A DNA stretch of 54,367 bases, taken from contig JAGADM010000018.1 in the NCBI GenBank assembly GCA_017613595.1, forward strand, positions 1-54,367, given 5' to 3'. The stretch comes from Lachnospiraceae bacterium. GTDB taxonomy: Bacteria; Bacillota_A; Clostridia; Lachnospirales; Lachnospiraceae. How positions within the stretch are numbered: the stretch's first letter is position 1; each line of letters starts with the position of its first letter. Under the pieces are notes generated by a model. That model saw nothing but the letters and a program-made list of their open reading frames with translations. It was not told the origin of the DNA and did no database searches. Made by a program: the position numbers and the translations under genes. Below, piece after piece: positions 18,464 through 26,431 of the stretch.

Positions 18464-19291
18464 ATGTTTGCAGACGCGATGGAAAAGGCCGGCGGTTATG
18501 TCCGTCCGGTCAAGACAATCGCCAGAATTTACAAGTCGGATGAGGTGATTCCCCAGACGGCGACCATGTTCTTCGTGAACCGCGACGGCGCCGCGGTGAC
18601 CTGCCGGCATATTGCCGAGGAGATCATGCGCGCCGGACGGATCAACGCCCGGTATGAGACTTTCCGGAAAGAACTGTTTTCGCTTCCTTCCGATCGAAGC
18701 CTCCGGATCGAGACGAACCGGATGGAGCGGAGGTTTGATTACCTGAAGGGCGAGACGACGATCCAGCTCCGCTACAGCTTCGGAGACTGCTATGAGAAGA
18801 TTGAACGTCTGAGCATTGACATGCACCCGGTTCATGATCTGGCAATCATACGGCTGCAGGGCAGCGGTGGCATGAAGTACAGCGGAAACTGCACATTTTC
18901 CGTAATGGATAAACCGCGTCCGGGCATGAGTGTCTGCAGGCTCGGCTATCCGGTTACCGGGTTTGACGATTATGATTTCTTCCCGGAGAGGGACGATATC
19001 CAGTGGACCGTTACGGGCGAGCATATGCCGGTACAGGTTCCCGCGGACGGTATGGTCATCCGGACATTCAGCGAAGAAGGCAGGGTGAAGGGATTTGTCC
19101 TGTCCGGTCTCTGCGGAAGCGGATTCTGCGGCGCTCCGGTCGTGAACCGTGACGGCGTTCTGATGGGTATGGTGACCGGTACGAGCACCGAGATCGTCGA
19201 CGGCACGCCGGTAACGTATACGGAGTGCATCAGTGCGGGAGCCATCCGGGAATTTCTGCAGGAGAAGAAAGTAGCTTATTCGGAAGTATAA
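18464..19291 (+). CDS. Trypsin-fold peptidase with Cys at the nucleophile position
   Basis: A 275-residue protein without a signal peptide or membrane segment, so probably cytosolic. The chymotrypsin-like triad can be placed as His49 (VTCRHIAEE), Asp125 (HDLAIIRL) and Cys222 in GFCGAP, where GxSGGP is normal for S1 peptidases. The codon at 19127-19129 is TGC, so the Cys is real in this read. Viral 3C-type enzymes use the same His-Asp/Glu-Cys arrangement, so it may be active as a cysteine protease; it could also be a binding relic. GGGGAGG gives a strong ribosome binding site. It probably shares an mRNA with the upstream C11 peptidase and ends at the terminator at 19298. Confidence 0.72.
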   Translation: MFADAMEKAGGYVRPVKTIARIYKSDEVIPQTATMFFVNRDGAAVTCRHIAEEIMRAGRINARYETFRKELFSLPSDRSLRIETNRMERRFDYLKGETTIQLRYSFGDCYEKIERLSIDMHPVHDLAIIRLQGSGGMKYSGNCTFSVMDKPRPGMSVCRLGYPVTGFDDYDFFPERDDIQWTVTGEHMPVQVPADGMVIRTFSEEGRVKGFVLSGLCGSGFCGAPVVNRDGVLMGMVTGTSTEIVDGTPVTYTECISAGAIREFLQEKKVAYSEV

Positions 19292-19297
19292 GAAAGG

Positions 19298-19325
19298 AAA
19301 AGGGCATGTTTTCATGCCCTTTTTT
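19298..19325 (+). terminator. Rho-independent terminator after the trypsin-fold gene
   Basis: AAAAGGGCATG (19298-19308), a TTTT loop, then CATGCCCTTTT (19313-19323), a perfect stem running into T's. Directly after it, TTGAAAAC (19324-19331) and GTTTTCAA (19341-19348) form a further perfect 8-bp inverted repeat of unknown role. Confidence 0.88.
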
Positions 19326-19382
19326 GAAAACAAAGTTTGTGTTTTCAATCATCGGAAAAGGTATTGCGGGAAGGAGAAAGGT

Positions 19383-21515
19383 ATGAGTATGTTTCGAAGG
19401 ATCAGAATCTGGCTGGTTGCCGCTTTGGCGGTATGCATGCTTCTTGCCGTAAACACGACGGCATTCGCGGAGGAGATCGAGGGCTCTTTTCCGTATACGA
19501 CATCGGGTGTTGACGGCGATAAGAGCGAGAAGATATGCAGTTTTTCGTATCGGGACAGTTTCTTTTCGTGTTCTTCATACGAACTCAACATGGATCTTGC
19601 GGCAATGTCCATCCGTATGGCGCTTGCGGGCGTCGGGATCGGAGATGACGCGCAGCCGACGAGACTCCTTCCGGTTTTTGATCAGCTCGGCGTCAAATAC
19701 ACCGACGATACCGTCTGTTACGTAAAACCCGGCGCGGATACGATCGGTTATGCCTTCGGCGAACGGCAGATCAGCGAAACGGAATCGGTGATCGTGGTCG
19801 TAATCCGCGGAGGCAATTACAAAAAAGAGTGGGCAAGCAACTTTACGCTCGGTTCGGGCATATACCATAAAGGCTTCACGGATGCCGCGCAGACTGTTAC
19901 CGATGCGCTTTCAGGGTATATCCATGATATGCCTTCGGATAAGAAGGTTTCCGTCTGGATCTCGGGCTTTTCCCGCGGCGCGGCGGTTACCAATATGACC
20001 GCGTATAACCTCGACAATCTTGCGGACAAAGGAGAACTCGGTCCGGTAAAGCCCGAGAATATCTATGCGTTCTGCTTTGAATCCCCGCAGGTATCAAGGG
20101 ATGCGAAACCGGGAGACGAGCAGGCTCTTTATAAGAACATTTTCTCTTTCGTAAATGAGATTGATCCAGTTACGAAAGTGGCTCCGTCCGGGTGGGATTA
20201 CCGTCGTTACGGCGTTTCGTTCTTCCTGCCTTCGGTCTTGAACAGTGAAAACTATTATGAGCTTGCTCCGAAGGTCAGGGAGCTGTTCTGCGAATACGCC
20301 GGAGTGGACACCTACCTTCTCTTTAACGAAGGCGGTCAGGCAGTGCTTTTAGACCGCGCACTCAAAAAGATTACGGACTTTGTCGGAACTCCGGCATTGT
20401 ACGTGCAGTTCCTTCAAAACGCGGCGCGCTCGCTTGTGCTCGGGGAGGATACCGGCAGCAACGCGATGATTAACTTTGTCAAGCCGATCGTTTCGGATTT
20501 CGTTGACCGCAGGCAGCAGAAGGATGACGGCGATTCCGTAGTCAATCTCGGTGTCGCGCATGCTCCGGAACTGTGTATGGCTTGGATTGACGTGATCGGC
20601 GACGGCACAGTGCTGTTAAACTGTAAGGACTGCTATGAGTATCTTACGCTTGACACAGGCGGCAGTGTAGCCGTATATGACGCGTCCGGTAAGAAGGTTG
20701 CTTCCGGAGACGGAAGCAAGGCGGAGGTCGATGAAACCGCGCATGTCGGCGCATCCTACGGGATCGGCAAGGAATTCCTGTTCGCGTACCGGGAAGGCGA
20801 GACCTATTACATTCAGATTACGCCCGGAAAGAAGGTTAAGGCGGAACTGTTCTGCTCGGTTTATGACCGCATCTACGGTAAAGACCGGAACGGAGTCTTG
20901 TATTCCGGCGTTCAGGTGGCGAAAAACGAAGCCATCGTATTCCGGGCAAATGTAAAGGACCCCAGGTTTTATGTGTGTGAGGAAAAGAATTCCTCAGCGG
21001 TTCTTGCCAAACTGATCGCGGGCGAAGAGATATCCGAGGATCTGATCTCGCCGAAGAGTGTCATAAAGGATACGATCGGAAATCCGACGGGGCAGGTTAT
21101 CATCGCGGTGGAACCGACACCGACTCCGACACCCACGCCGATTCCGACGCCTACCCCTGTTCCGGGCCCGACACCCGAGCCGGAACCGGAGCCTTTGCCG
21201 AAGAAGGTCGGTAACGGAATCTTGAAGTTTTTCCTGATCATCGGGGTTGTGATCGTATTTGCCGTAATGGGATGGATCCTTACGAAAACGATTCTGAAAA
21301 AACGCAGAAGACGCCGCCCCGGCGGAGCGGATCCGCGGATGAAGGAAGCCGGAAAAGTTTCGGAGGAGAGACCGGTTTCGGAAGAAAAGCCCGGAGAGGA
21401 AGCGGACCCGGAGAAGACCTCAGCGGACGTGTCCGGCGAGGGCGTAACGGCTGCGGATGAGTCTGCCGATGCCGTACCGCAGGCGGACGATGCAGCCGGA
21501 GGCGAGGAACAGTAA
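19383..21515 (+). CDS. Secreted/anchored lipase-like alpha/beta hydrolase
   Basis: A 710-residue protein. A signal peptide (about 1-29, MSMFRRIRIW... to AFAEE) leads to an extracytoplasmic alpha/beta-hydrolase domain (about 50-310) with the nucleophile elbow GFSRGAA, Ser197. The domain has an oxyanion-like VVVIRGG strand before it, as in lipase class 3 / Mbeg1-like proteins. A second beta-rich region (about 360-540) follows, then a Pro-Thr repeat linker (about 577-605), one membrane segment (about 615-640), a very basic stop-transfer stretch and an acidic cytoplasmic tail rich in Glu/Ala/Asp. The frame is open from 19314, but ATG 19383 behind AAGGAGA gives a proper signal peptide. It is separated by a terminator from the two proteases. 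The substrate is unknown. Confidence 0.72.
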   Translation: MSMFRRIRIWLVAALAVCMLLAVNTTAFAEEIEGSFPYTTSGVDGDKSEKICSFSYRDSFFSCSSYELNMDLAAMSIRMALAGVGIGDDAQPTRLLPVFDQLGVKYTDDTVCYVKPGADTIGYAFGERQISETESVIVVVIRGGNYKKEWASNFTLGSGIYHKGFTDAAQTVTDALSGYIHDMPSDKKVSVWISGFSRGAAVTNMTAYNLDNLADKGELGPVKPENIYAFCFESPQVSRDAKPGDEQALYKNIFSFVNEIDPVTKVAPSGWDYRRYGVSFFLPSVLNSENYYELAPKVRELFCEYAGVDTYLLFNEGGQAVLLDRALKKITDFVGTPALYVQFLQNAARSLVLGEDTGSNAMINFVKPIVSDFVDRRQQKDDGDSVVNLGVAHAPELCMAWIDVIGDGTVLLNCKDCYEYLTLDTGGSVAVYDASGKKVASGDGSKAEVDETAHVGASYGIGKEFLFAYREGETYYIQITPGKKVKAELFCSVYDRIYGKDRNGVLYSGVQVAKNEAIVFRANVKDPRFYVCEEKNSSAVLAKLIAGEEISEDLISPKSVIKDTIGNPTGQVIIAVEPTPTPTPTPIPTPTPVPGPTPEPEPEPLPKKVGNGILKFFLIIGVVIVFAVMGWILTKTILKKRRRRRPGGADPRMKEAGKVSEERPVSEEKPGEEADPEKTSADVSGEGVTAADESADAVPQADDAAGGEEQ

Positions 21516-21530
21516 CAGAATAATTTTTTC

Positions 21531-21559
21531 TTGAAATGAGGGCTGCTTTGCGGTAAAAT
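21531..21559 (+). promoter_or_regulatory. Promoter of nagB-glmM
   Basis: TTGAAA (21531-21536), a 17-base spacer, TAAAAT (21554-21559). It lies 72 bases upstream of the nagB ATG, directly after the end of the lipase-like gene. Confidence 0.75.
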
Positions 21560-21631
21560 TTTAGCGGATTGTTATGTTGTTTCCGTATACGGAAACGGAC
21601 GGATCCGAATCTCCTTGAAAGGAATAACACT

Positions 21632-22354
21632 ATGGAAGTAATTGTTTGCAAAAACTATGATGAAGTATCCGCAAAGTCCGCGGAGATCGTTGCCGCGGTA
21701 ATTAAGGCAAAGCCGAACGGCGTACTCGGCCTTGCTACCGGTTCCACACCGGAAGGCATGTACGCAAAGCTTGTGGAGATGAACCGTAAAGGAGAAATCG
21801 ATTTCTCCGGCATCACCACCGTTAACCTCGATGAGTATTATCCGATCAGCCCTGAGAACGATCAGAGCTATCGCTATTTCATGAATAAGAACCTGTTCGA
21901 CCATGTCAATATCGACAAGGCGAAGACCAACGTTCCGAACGGTGCGGCTCCCGACGGCAATGCCGAGGCTGCCCGCTATGAGGCTTACGTTCGTTCCCTC
22001 GGCGGAGCGGACATTCAGGTGCTCGGTATCGGCCGTAACGGTCACATCGCATTCAACGAGCCCGATACGGAGCTTGTTCCCGTAACGCACGTAACGAGCC
22101 TTACCGAAGACACGATCGATGCCAACGCGCGTTTCTTCGCAAGCGCTGCGGATGTTCCGACACACGCCCTTACAATGGGCATGGGAACCATTCTTTCCGC
22201 GAAGAAGATTATCATTCTCGCGAACGGAAAGAACAAGCATGACGCGGTTATGCAGATGCTCAAGGGAACCGTAACGACTTCCTGCCCGGCTTCCTTCCTG
22301 AATCTTCACGATGACGTTATCCTCGTATGTGACGAGGCGTGCTATAACGGATAA
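21632..22354 (+). CDS. nagB: Glucosamine-6-phosphate deaminase
   Basis: A 240-residue enzyme that converts glucosamine-6-phosphate to fructose-6-phosphate and ammonia. Family motifs are clear: VLGLATGSTPEGMY near the N-terminus, TTVNLDEYY with the catalytic Asp, and GRNGHIAFNEP with the catalytic His. It lacks the long C-terminal allosteric segment of the E. coli enzyme, like B. subtilis NagB. The frame is open from 21569, but ATG 21632 follows GAAAGGA at good spacing and starts the protein as expected. The gene is next to glmM, so the amino-sugar catabolic and anabolic branches sit together. Confidence 0.95.
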   Translation: MEVIVCKNYDEVSAKSAEIVAAVIKAKPNGVLGLATGSTPEGMYAKLVEMNRKGEIDFSGITTVNLDEYYPISPENDQSYRYFMNKNLFDHVNIDKAKTNVPNGAAPDGNAEAARYEAYVRSLGGADIQVLGIGRNGHIAFNEPDTELVPVTHVTSLTEDTIDANARFFASAADVPTHALTMGMGTILSAKKIIILANGKNKHDAVMQMLKGTVTTSCPASFLNLHDDVILVCDEACYNG

Positions 22355-22383
22355 GAGAGGGCTTCGGCCCGGAAAGGATCTAT

Positions 22384-23736
22384 ATGGGTAAATATTTCGG
22401 AACCGACGGCTTCCGCGGCCGTTCGGGCGTAGTTCTGACTGCAGAGCATGCATTTAAGATCGGGCGCTTTCTCGGCGCATATTACAGCAAGGATCATCAT
22501 GCCAAGATCGTAATCGGCAAAGATACGAGAAGATCTTCCTACATGTATGAGAATGCGCTTGCGGCAGGCATTACCGCATCGGGTGCCGACGCCTATCTGC
22601 TTCACGTTACGACGACTCCGTGCGTTTCGTACATCACGAGAACGGATCATTTCGACTGCGGCATTATGATCAGCGCCAGCCACAATCCGTTCATGGATAA
22701 CGGAATCAAATTAATGAACGGCGACGGCGAGAAGATGGAGGACGAGGTTCAGGATCTCGTTGAGCAGTATCTGGACGGCCTGTGCGACGAGCCCGCATTC
22801 GCTACCGGAGCCGACATCGGCTGCACGGTTGACTATTACACCGGACGTAACCGTTACATCGGTTATCTGACCAATGTTGCGACGAAGTCTTTCGAGAACC
22901 GCAAGGTTGCACTTGACTGCGCTAACGGAAGTTCCTGGATGATCGCGAGATCCGTATTCGACGCGCTCGGAGCGAAGACTTACGTCATCAACAACGAGCC
23001 TGACGGTATTAACGTAAACGAGAACTGCGGTTCGACACACATCAAAGGCCTTTGCGAGTATGTGAAGGAGAAGGGTGTGGACGTAGGATTTGCCTTCGAC
23101 GGCGATGCGGACCGCTGTCTTGCCGTAGACGAGAACGGAAACGTTGTCGACGGCGACCAGATCATGTATATCTGCGCGAAGTACATGAAGAAAATCGGCC
23201 AGCTGCCGAGCAATACCGTTGTTACGACGATCATGTCGAACTTCGGTCTTTACAAGGCGCTTGACCGCATCGGCATCGACTATGAGAAGACCAAGGTCGG
23301 CGACCGTTATGTTTATGAGAACATGAAGGAAAAGGATCACATGATCGGCGGCGAGAACTCCGGACATGTTATTTTCCGTAAGTATGCGCGTACCGGTGAC
23401 GGTATCCTGACCGCGATCATGGTTATGATGGTTCTGATCGATACGCAGCTTCCGCTTTCCGCGCTTGCGGCGGAGGTTCCGCTTTATCCGCAGGTACTGA
23501 AGAATGTGGAAGTCGATGATAAGCAGGGAACAATGAACGATCCCGCCGTTACGCTTCAGGTTGAGGCGTGCACGGCTTCTCTCGGCGACAACGGCCGTGT
23601 GCTTCTTCGTGCGAGCGGCACCGAGGAAGTGCTCCGTGTCATGTCCGAGGCAGGCACCTACGAGGAGTGCAATGCGGAAGTAGACAAGATCATCGATGCC
23701 ATCCGCAAGTCGGGGCATCTTTTGAAAGTCAGATAA
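22384..23736 (+). CDS. glmM: Phosphoglucosamine mutase
   Basis: A 450-residue phosphohexomutase that makes glucosamine-1-phosphate from glucosamine-6-phosphate for UDP-GlcNAc. It begins with FGTDGFRGR, has the phosphoserine loop ISASHNPFMDNGIKL (Ser99), the metal loop FDGDADRC, and the C-terminal phosphate loop RASGTEEVLRVM. A compact GGGC-TTCG-GCCC hairpin lies in the 29-base gap after nagB. The next gene encodes a GlmU-acetyltransferase-like protein, which would act on the product of GlmM. Confidence 0.96.
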   Translation: MGKYFGTDGFRGRSGVVLTAEHAFKIGRFLGAYYSKDHHAKIVIGKDTRRSSYMYENALAAGITASGADAYLLHVTTTPCVSYITRTDHFDCGIMISASHNPFMDNGIKLMNGDGEKMEDEVQDLVEQYLDGLCDEPAFATGADIGCTVDYYTGRNRYIGYLTNVATKSFENRKVALDCANGSSWMIARSVFDALGAKTYVINNEPDGINVNENCGSTHIKGLCEYVKEKGVDVGFAFDGDADRCLAVDENGNVVDGDQIMYICAKYMKKIGQLPSNTVVTTIMSNFGLYKALDRIGIDYEKTKVGDRYVYENMKEKDHMIGGENSGHVIFRKYARTGDGILTAIMVMMVLIDTQLPLSALAAEVPLYPQVLKNVEVDDKQGTMNDPAVTLQVEACTASLGDNGRVLLRASGTEEVLRVMSEAGTYEECNAEVDKIIDAIRKSGHLLKVR

Positions 23737-23795
23737 GAAGCCGGAAAGGCTGTCCGCGGAAAGGCTCTGTACCGCGGAAAGAAAGAGAGGATTCT

Positions 23796-24476
23796 ATGGG
23801 CAATATTCAGATGAAGGTCGCTGACCTTTACGAGCCCGGACATACGCTTGCGTGGCCGTGGCTTTCGCAGGTAACCTATCCGTGGGAGATTCTTCCGAAG
23901 ATCAAGGAAATCATTCTTACGATCGGCGCATCGCTCGATCCCGAGAAATACGATCATCCCGAGGAGGGCGTATGGATCGCGAAGAGCGCGAAGGTATTTC
24001 CTTCCGCATACATCGGCGCCCCGTGCATCATCGGTGAAAATACCGAAGTAAGACACTGCGCATTTATCCGCGGCAGCGCTCTCGTAGGAGACGGCTGTGT
24101 AGTCGGCAACTCCGTGGAGCTGAAGAACGTTATCATTTCGGACGGCGTACAGGTTCCGCATTACAATTATGTCGGCGATTCCGTTCTCGGATACAAATCC
24201 CATATGGGAGCCGGTTCGTTAACGTCTAACGTAAAGAGCGATAAGACACTTGTTGTCGTTAAATCGGCGGAGGGCAACATCGAGACAGGACTTAAGAAGT
24301 TCGGTGCGATGCTCGGCGACTTCGTTGAAGTCGGATGCAACAGCGTACTGAATCCGGGAACCGTGATCGGAAGCCATTCGAACGTTTACCCGACCTCTTC
24401 GGTCCGCGGCGTGATCCCTTCGGAGAGCATCTTCAAGAGCGGCAAAGTCGTGGAAGTTGTTAAGAAACAGCAGTAA
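23796..24476 (+). CDS. Left-handed beta-helix protein resembling the GlmU acetyltransferase domain
   Basis: A 227-residue protein with hexapeptide repeats from about residue 62 on. The segment PHYNYVGDSVLG followed by MGAGSLTSN matches the active-site stretch of GlmU (HxxYxGD...GAG..T.N); His122 and Tyr125 are at the positions of the catalytic His and the next conserved Tyr. The uridylyltransferase half of GlmU is absent. Related stand-alone proteins are often labelled UDP-GlcNAc pyrophosphorylase, but the sequence argues for an acyltransferase. The frame is open from 23568 inside glmM; ATG 23796 behind AGAGAGG is preferred. Placed after glmM, it may acetylate glucosamine-1-phosphate or a related sugar. 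Confidence 0.78.
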   Translation: MGNIQMKVADLYEPGHTLAWPWLSQVTYPWEILPKIKEIILTIGASLDPEKYDHPEEGVWIAKSAKVFPSAYIGAPCIIGENTEVRHCAFIRGSALVGDGCVVGNSVELKNVIISDGVQVPHYNYVGDSVLGYKSHMGAGSLTSNVKSDKTLVVVKSAEGNIETGLKKFGAMLGDFVEVGCNSVLNPGTVIGSHSNVYPTSSVRGVIPSESIFKSGKVVEVVKKQQ

Positions 24477-24485
24477 AAATGCCGG

Positions 24486-24517
24486 AAAGCAGGAGACGAA
24501 AAGCCTCCTGCTTTTTT
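24486..24517 (+). terminator. Rho-independent terminator after the nagB-glmM unit
   Basis: AAAGCAGGAG (24486-24495) pairs with CTCCTGCTTT (from 24505), followed by six T's to 24517. Confidence 0.9.
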
Positions 24518-24551
24518 ATATGCCGCATCGGGTTCTTCACATTTGTTTCAC

Positions 24552-24580
24552 TTGATGCGTTGCGTATTCGGTGGTATAAT
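24552..24580 (+). promoter_or_regulatory. Promoter of the LCP-family gene
   Basis: TTGATG (24552-24557), a 17-base spacer and a perfect TATAAT (24575-24580). Confidence 0.82.
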
Positions 24581-24636
24581 AGTATTTGTCAAAGATTACG
24601 TTTTGATAATTGCATTTTAAGGAGCATATATTACCA

Positions 24637-26406
24637 ATGAGTACAAGAAAGAAGGCAGGCCGTAAGAGAGTCGGTAAAGCCGGACGCATCACGGGAATCG
24701 TATTCCTGGCGCTGCAGGCAATCGCTATGGGCCTCGTCTTTTATGAACTGATCAGATTTCCGGTCTTTCCGAAAAGGATTATGATCGAACTCGGAGCGTT
24801 CTTCGTTGTCGTCCTTGCGGTGAGCGTATATGCGCTTATCATCCGGAAGACGCGGAACAGTGTCACGTTCGGCGTGATCTGGGCCATTCTGTGGATTGTT
24901 GGCTGCATATTGGCACTTGCGTACCTGCGTCCCGCACGGAAGACCATCGATAAGATTACCGGACAGGAAGCGACCGAGACGATCCATATTGAAGGTGTTG
25001 CGGTTATCGTTCGTGCGGAGGACTCCGCAAAAGTCATCAGTGATACGAACGGATATACCTACGGCGTCCAGAAGGCGCAGGATTACGCCAACTCGGTTGC
25101 CGCGTACGATTACATTGCCCGTACCTACAATCTGAAGCTGACGCTTCGCGAGTTTGAATACTATAACGATCTCGCGGAAGCGCTTCTGAAGGGCGAGATT
25201 CGAGCCATGATCGCGGACTCGGCATTCGTACCGATGTTGGAAGAATATGTGGAAGGCTTTGCCGGACATTATAAGATTCTCGGCGAGCTGACCTTTGATA
25301 CGGAGATTGAGCGTTCGAACCTGACGCCGACCCCGATGCCGGATCCGACCGGCGGAGAACCCGGACCGGGAGAAGGCGGACCGGAAGGAACGGGTACGCC
25401 CGGTGTTGATCCGACCGGCGAAGTGACGCCCACGGATGAAGTCACACCTACCGATGAAGTAACCCCGACGGACGAGGTTACGCCGAGCGATGAGCCTACA
25501 CCGACCGATGTTCCGACGAAACCGCCGGTAACACCGACTCCGCAGGGACCGACGAAACCGCCGGTGACGCCTAAGCCGACGCCTACGGAAGCACCGCTTC
25601 CGGACCGCAACGACGATAAGAACGTTACCGAAGAGTATTTCACGGTTTATATCAGCGGTATTGATACTTCCGGCAGCATTTCGAACAGAAGCCGAAGCGA
25701 TGTTAACATCGTTATGACGGTCAATCCGAAGACCAAGAAGATATTACTGGTAACAATCCCGCGTGATGCCTATGTCCGCATTCCGGGTGTAACCGGCAAT
25801 AACTACGATAAGCTGACGCACGCCGGAATTTACGGCGTACGGGCTTCCATGAACACACTGCAGAATATTTACGGTATTAAGCTCGATTATTATGTCCGTG
25901 TAAACTTCTCGAGTGTCCAGCGTTTTGTCAGCCTCCTCGGAGGAATAGACGTTTATTCCGCGTATTCCTTTACGACAACCGACGGGAACTATTCGTTCGG
26001 TGCCGGAGTGAACCATCTGAACGGAAAGAGCGCGCTCGCATTTGCCCGTGAACGTAAGGCTTTCGCAGCGGGAGACCAGCAGCGCGGAAAGAACCAGATG
26101 GAAGTCATCAAGGGTATCATCAATAAACTGCAGACCCCGGCAATTCTTAAGAAATATGATAAAATCATGGATACGATTTCCGGAAATGTGCAGACTAATT
26201 TGTCGAATGACCAGCTTCTGAGTCTTGTCCGTATGCAGCTTGACGACGGTGCGTCATGGACGGTTGAAACGTATTCGGTTACCACAAGCGGCGGATACGA
26301 GTACTGCTATTCCTATCAGGGAATGAAACTGTACGTCGGCTATATCAATTACAACACGGCCCGCGAGGCAGCCAACAGGATGCGTGCCGTTATGGGAGGC
26401 AACTGA
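24637..26406 (+). CDS. LytR-CpsA-Psr (LCP) family wall-polymer transferase with extra periplasmic domain
   Basis: A 589-residue membrane protein. Three membrane segments are seen at about 17-38, 47-69 and 77-98, where simple LCP proteins have one. An extracytoplasmic region (about 113-225) with alternating strands and helices resembles a small solute-binding-protein lobe. A linker of about 100 residues follows, rich in Pro, Thr, Gly, Asp and Glu, with a tandem TPTDEV repeat. The LCP catalytic domain (about 335-545) has the Arg-rich blocks RSDVNIVMTVN, IPRDAYVRIPG, the DKLTHAG segment and ALAFARERKA. LCP enzymes attach teichoic-acid-like or capsular polymers to peptidoglycan. ATG 24637 is preferred over TTG 24610 because AAGGAG (24619-24624) lies between them. 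Confidence 0.88.
   Translation: MSTRKKAGRKRVGKAGRITGIVFLALQAIAMGLVFYELIRFPVFPKRIMIELGAFFVVVLAVSVYALIIRKTRNSVTFGVIWAILWIVGCILALAYLRPARKTIDKITGQEATETIHIEGVAVIVRAEDSAKVISDTNGYTYGVQKAQDYANSVAAYDYIARTYNLKLTLREFEYYNDLAEALLKGEIRAMIADSAFVPMLEEYVEGFAGHYKILGELTFDTEIERSNLTPTPMPDPTGGEPGPGEGGPEGTGTPGVDPTGEVTPTDEVTPTDEVTPTDEVTPSDEPTPTDVPTKPPVTPTPQGPTKPPVTPKPTPTEAPLPDRNDDKNVTEEYFTVYISGIDTSGSISNRSRSDVNIVMTVNPKTKKILLVTIPRDAYVRIPGVTGNNYDKLTHAGIYGVRASMNTLQNIYGIKLDYYVRVNFSSVQRFVSLLGGIDVYSAYSFTTTDGNYSFGAGVNHLNGKSALAFARERKAFAAGDQQRGKNQMEVIKGIINKLQTPAILKKYDKIMDTISGNVQTNLSNDQLLSLVRMQLDDGASWTVETYSVTTSGGYEYCYSYQGMKLYVGYINYNTAREAANRMRAVMGGN
25420..25491 (+). repeat. Four 18-base coding tandem repeats (EVTPTD unit)
   Basis: Units at 25420, 25438, 25456 and 25474 each encode EVTP(T/S)D. 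Third codon positions differ between units, so the protein repeat is older than a fresh slippage event. It lies in the linker between the extra domain and the LCP domain. Confidence 0.85.
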
Positions 26407-26431
26407 TTCCGAAAAGAAGGAGGTGAACCGG

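Noticed and set aside
16058..19348. 1096-residue open frame on the minus strand
   Set aside because: It lies opposite the C11 and trypsin-fold genes, has no domain or ribosome binding site, and results from the codon bias of those genes.
25420..25491. CRISPR-like or mobile repeat array
   Set aside because: The 18-base units are in-frame coding repeats without spacers.
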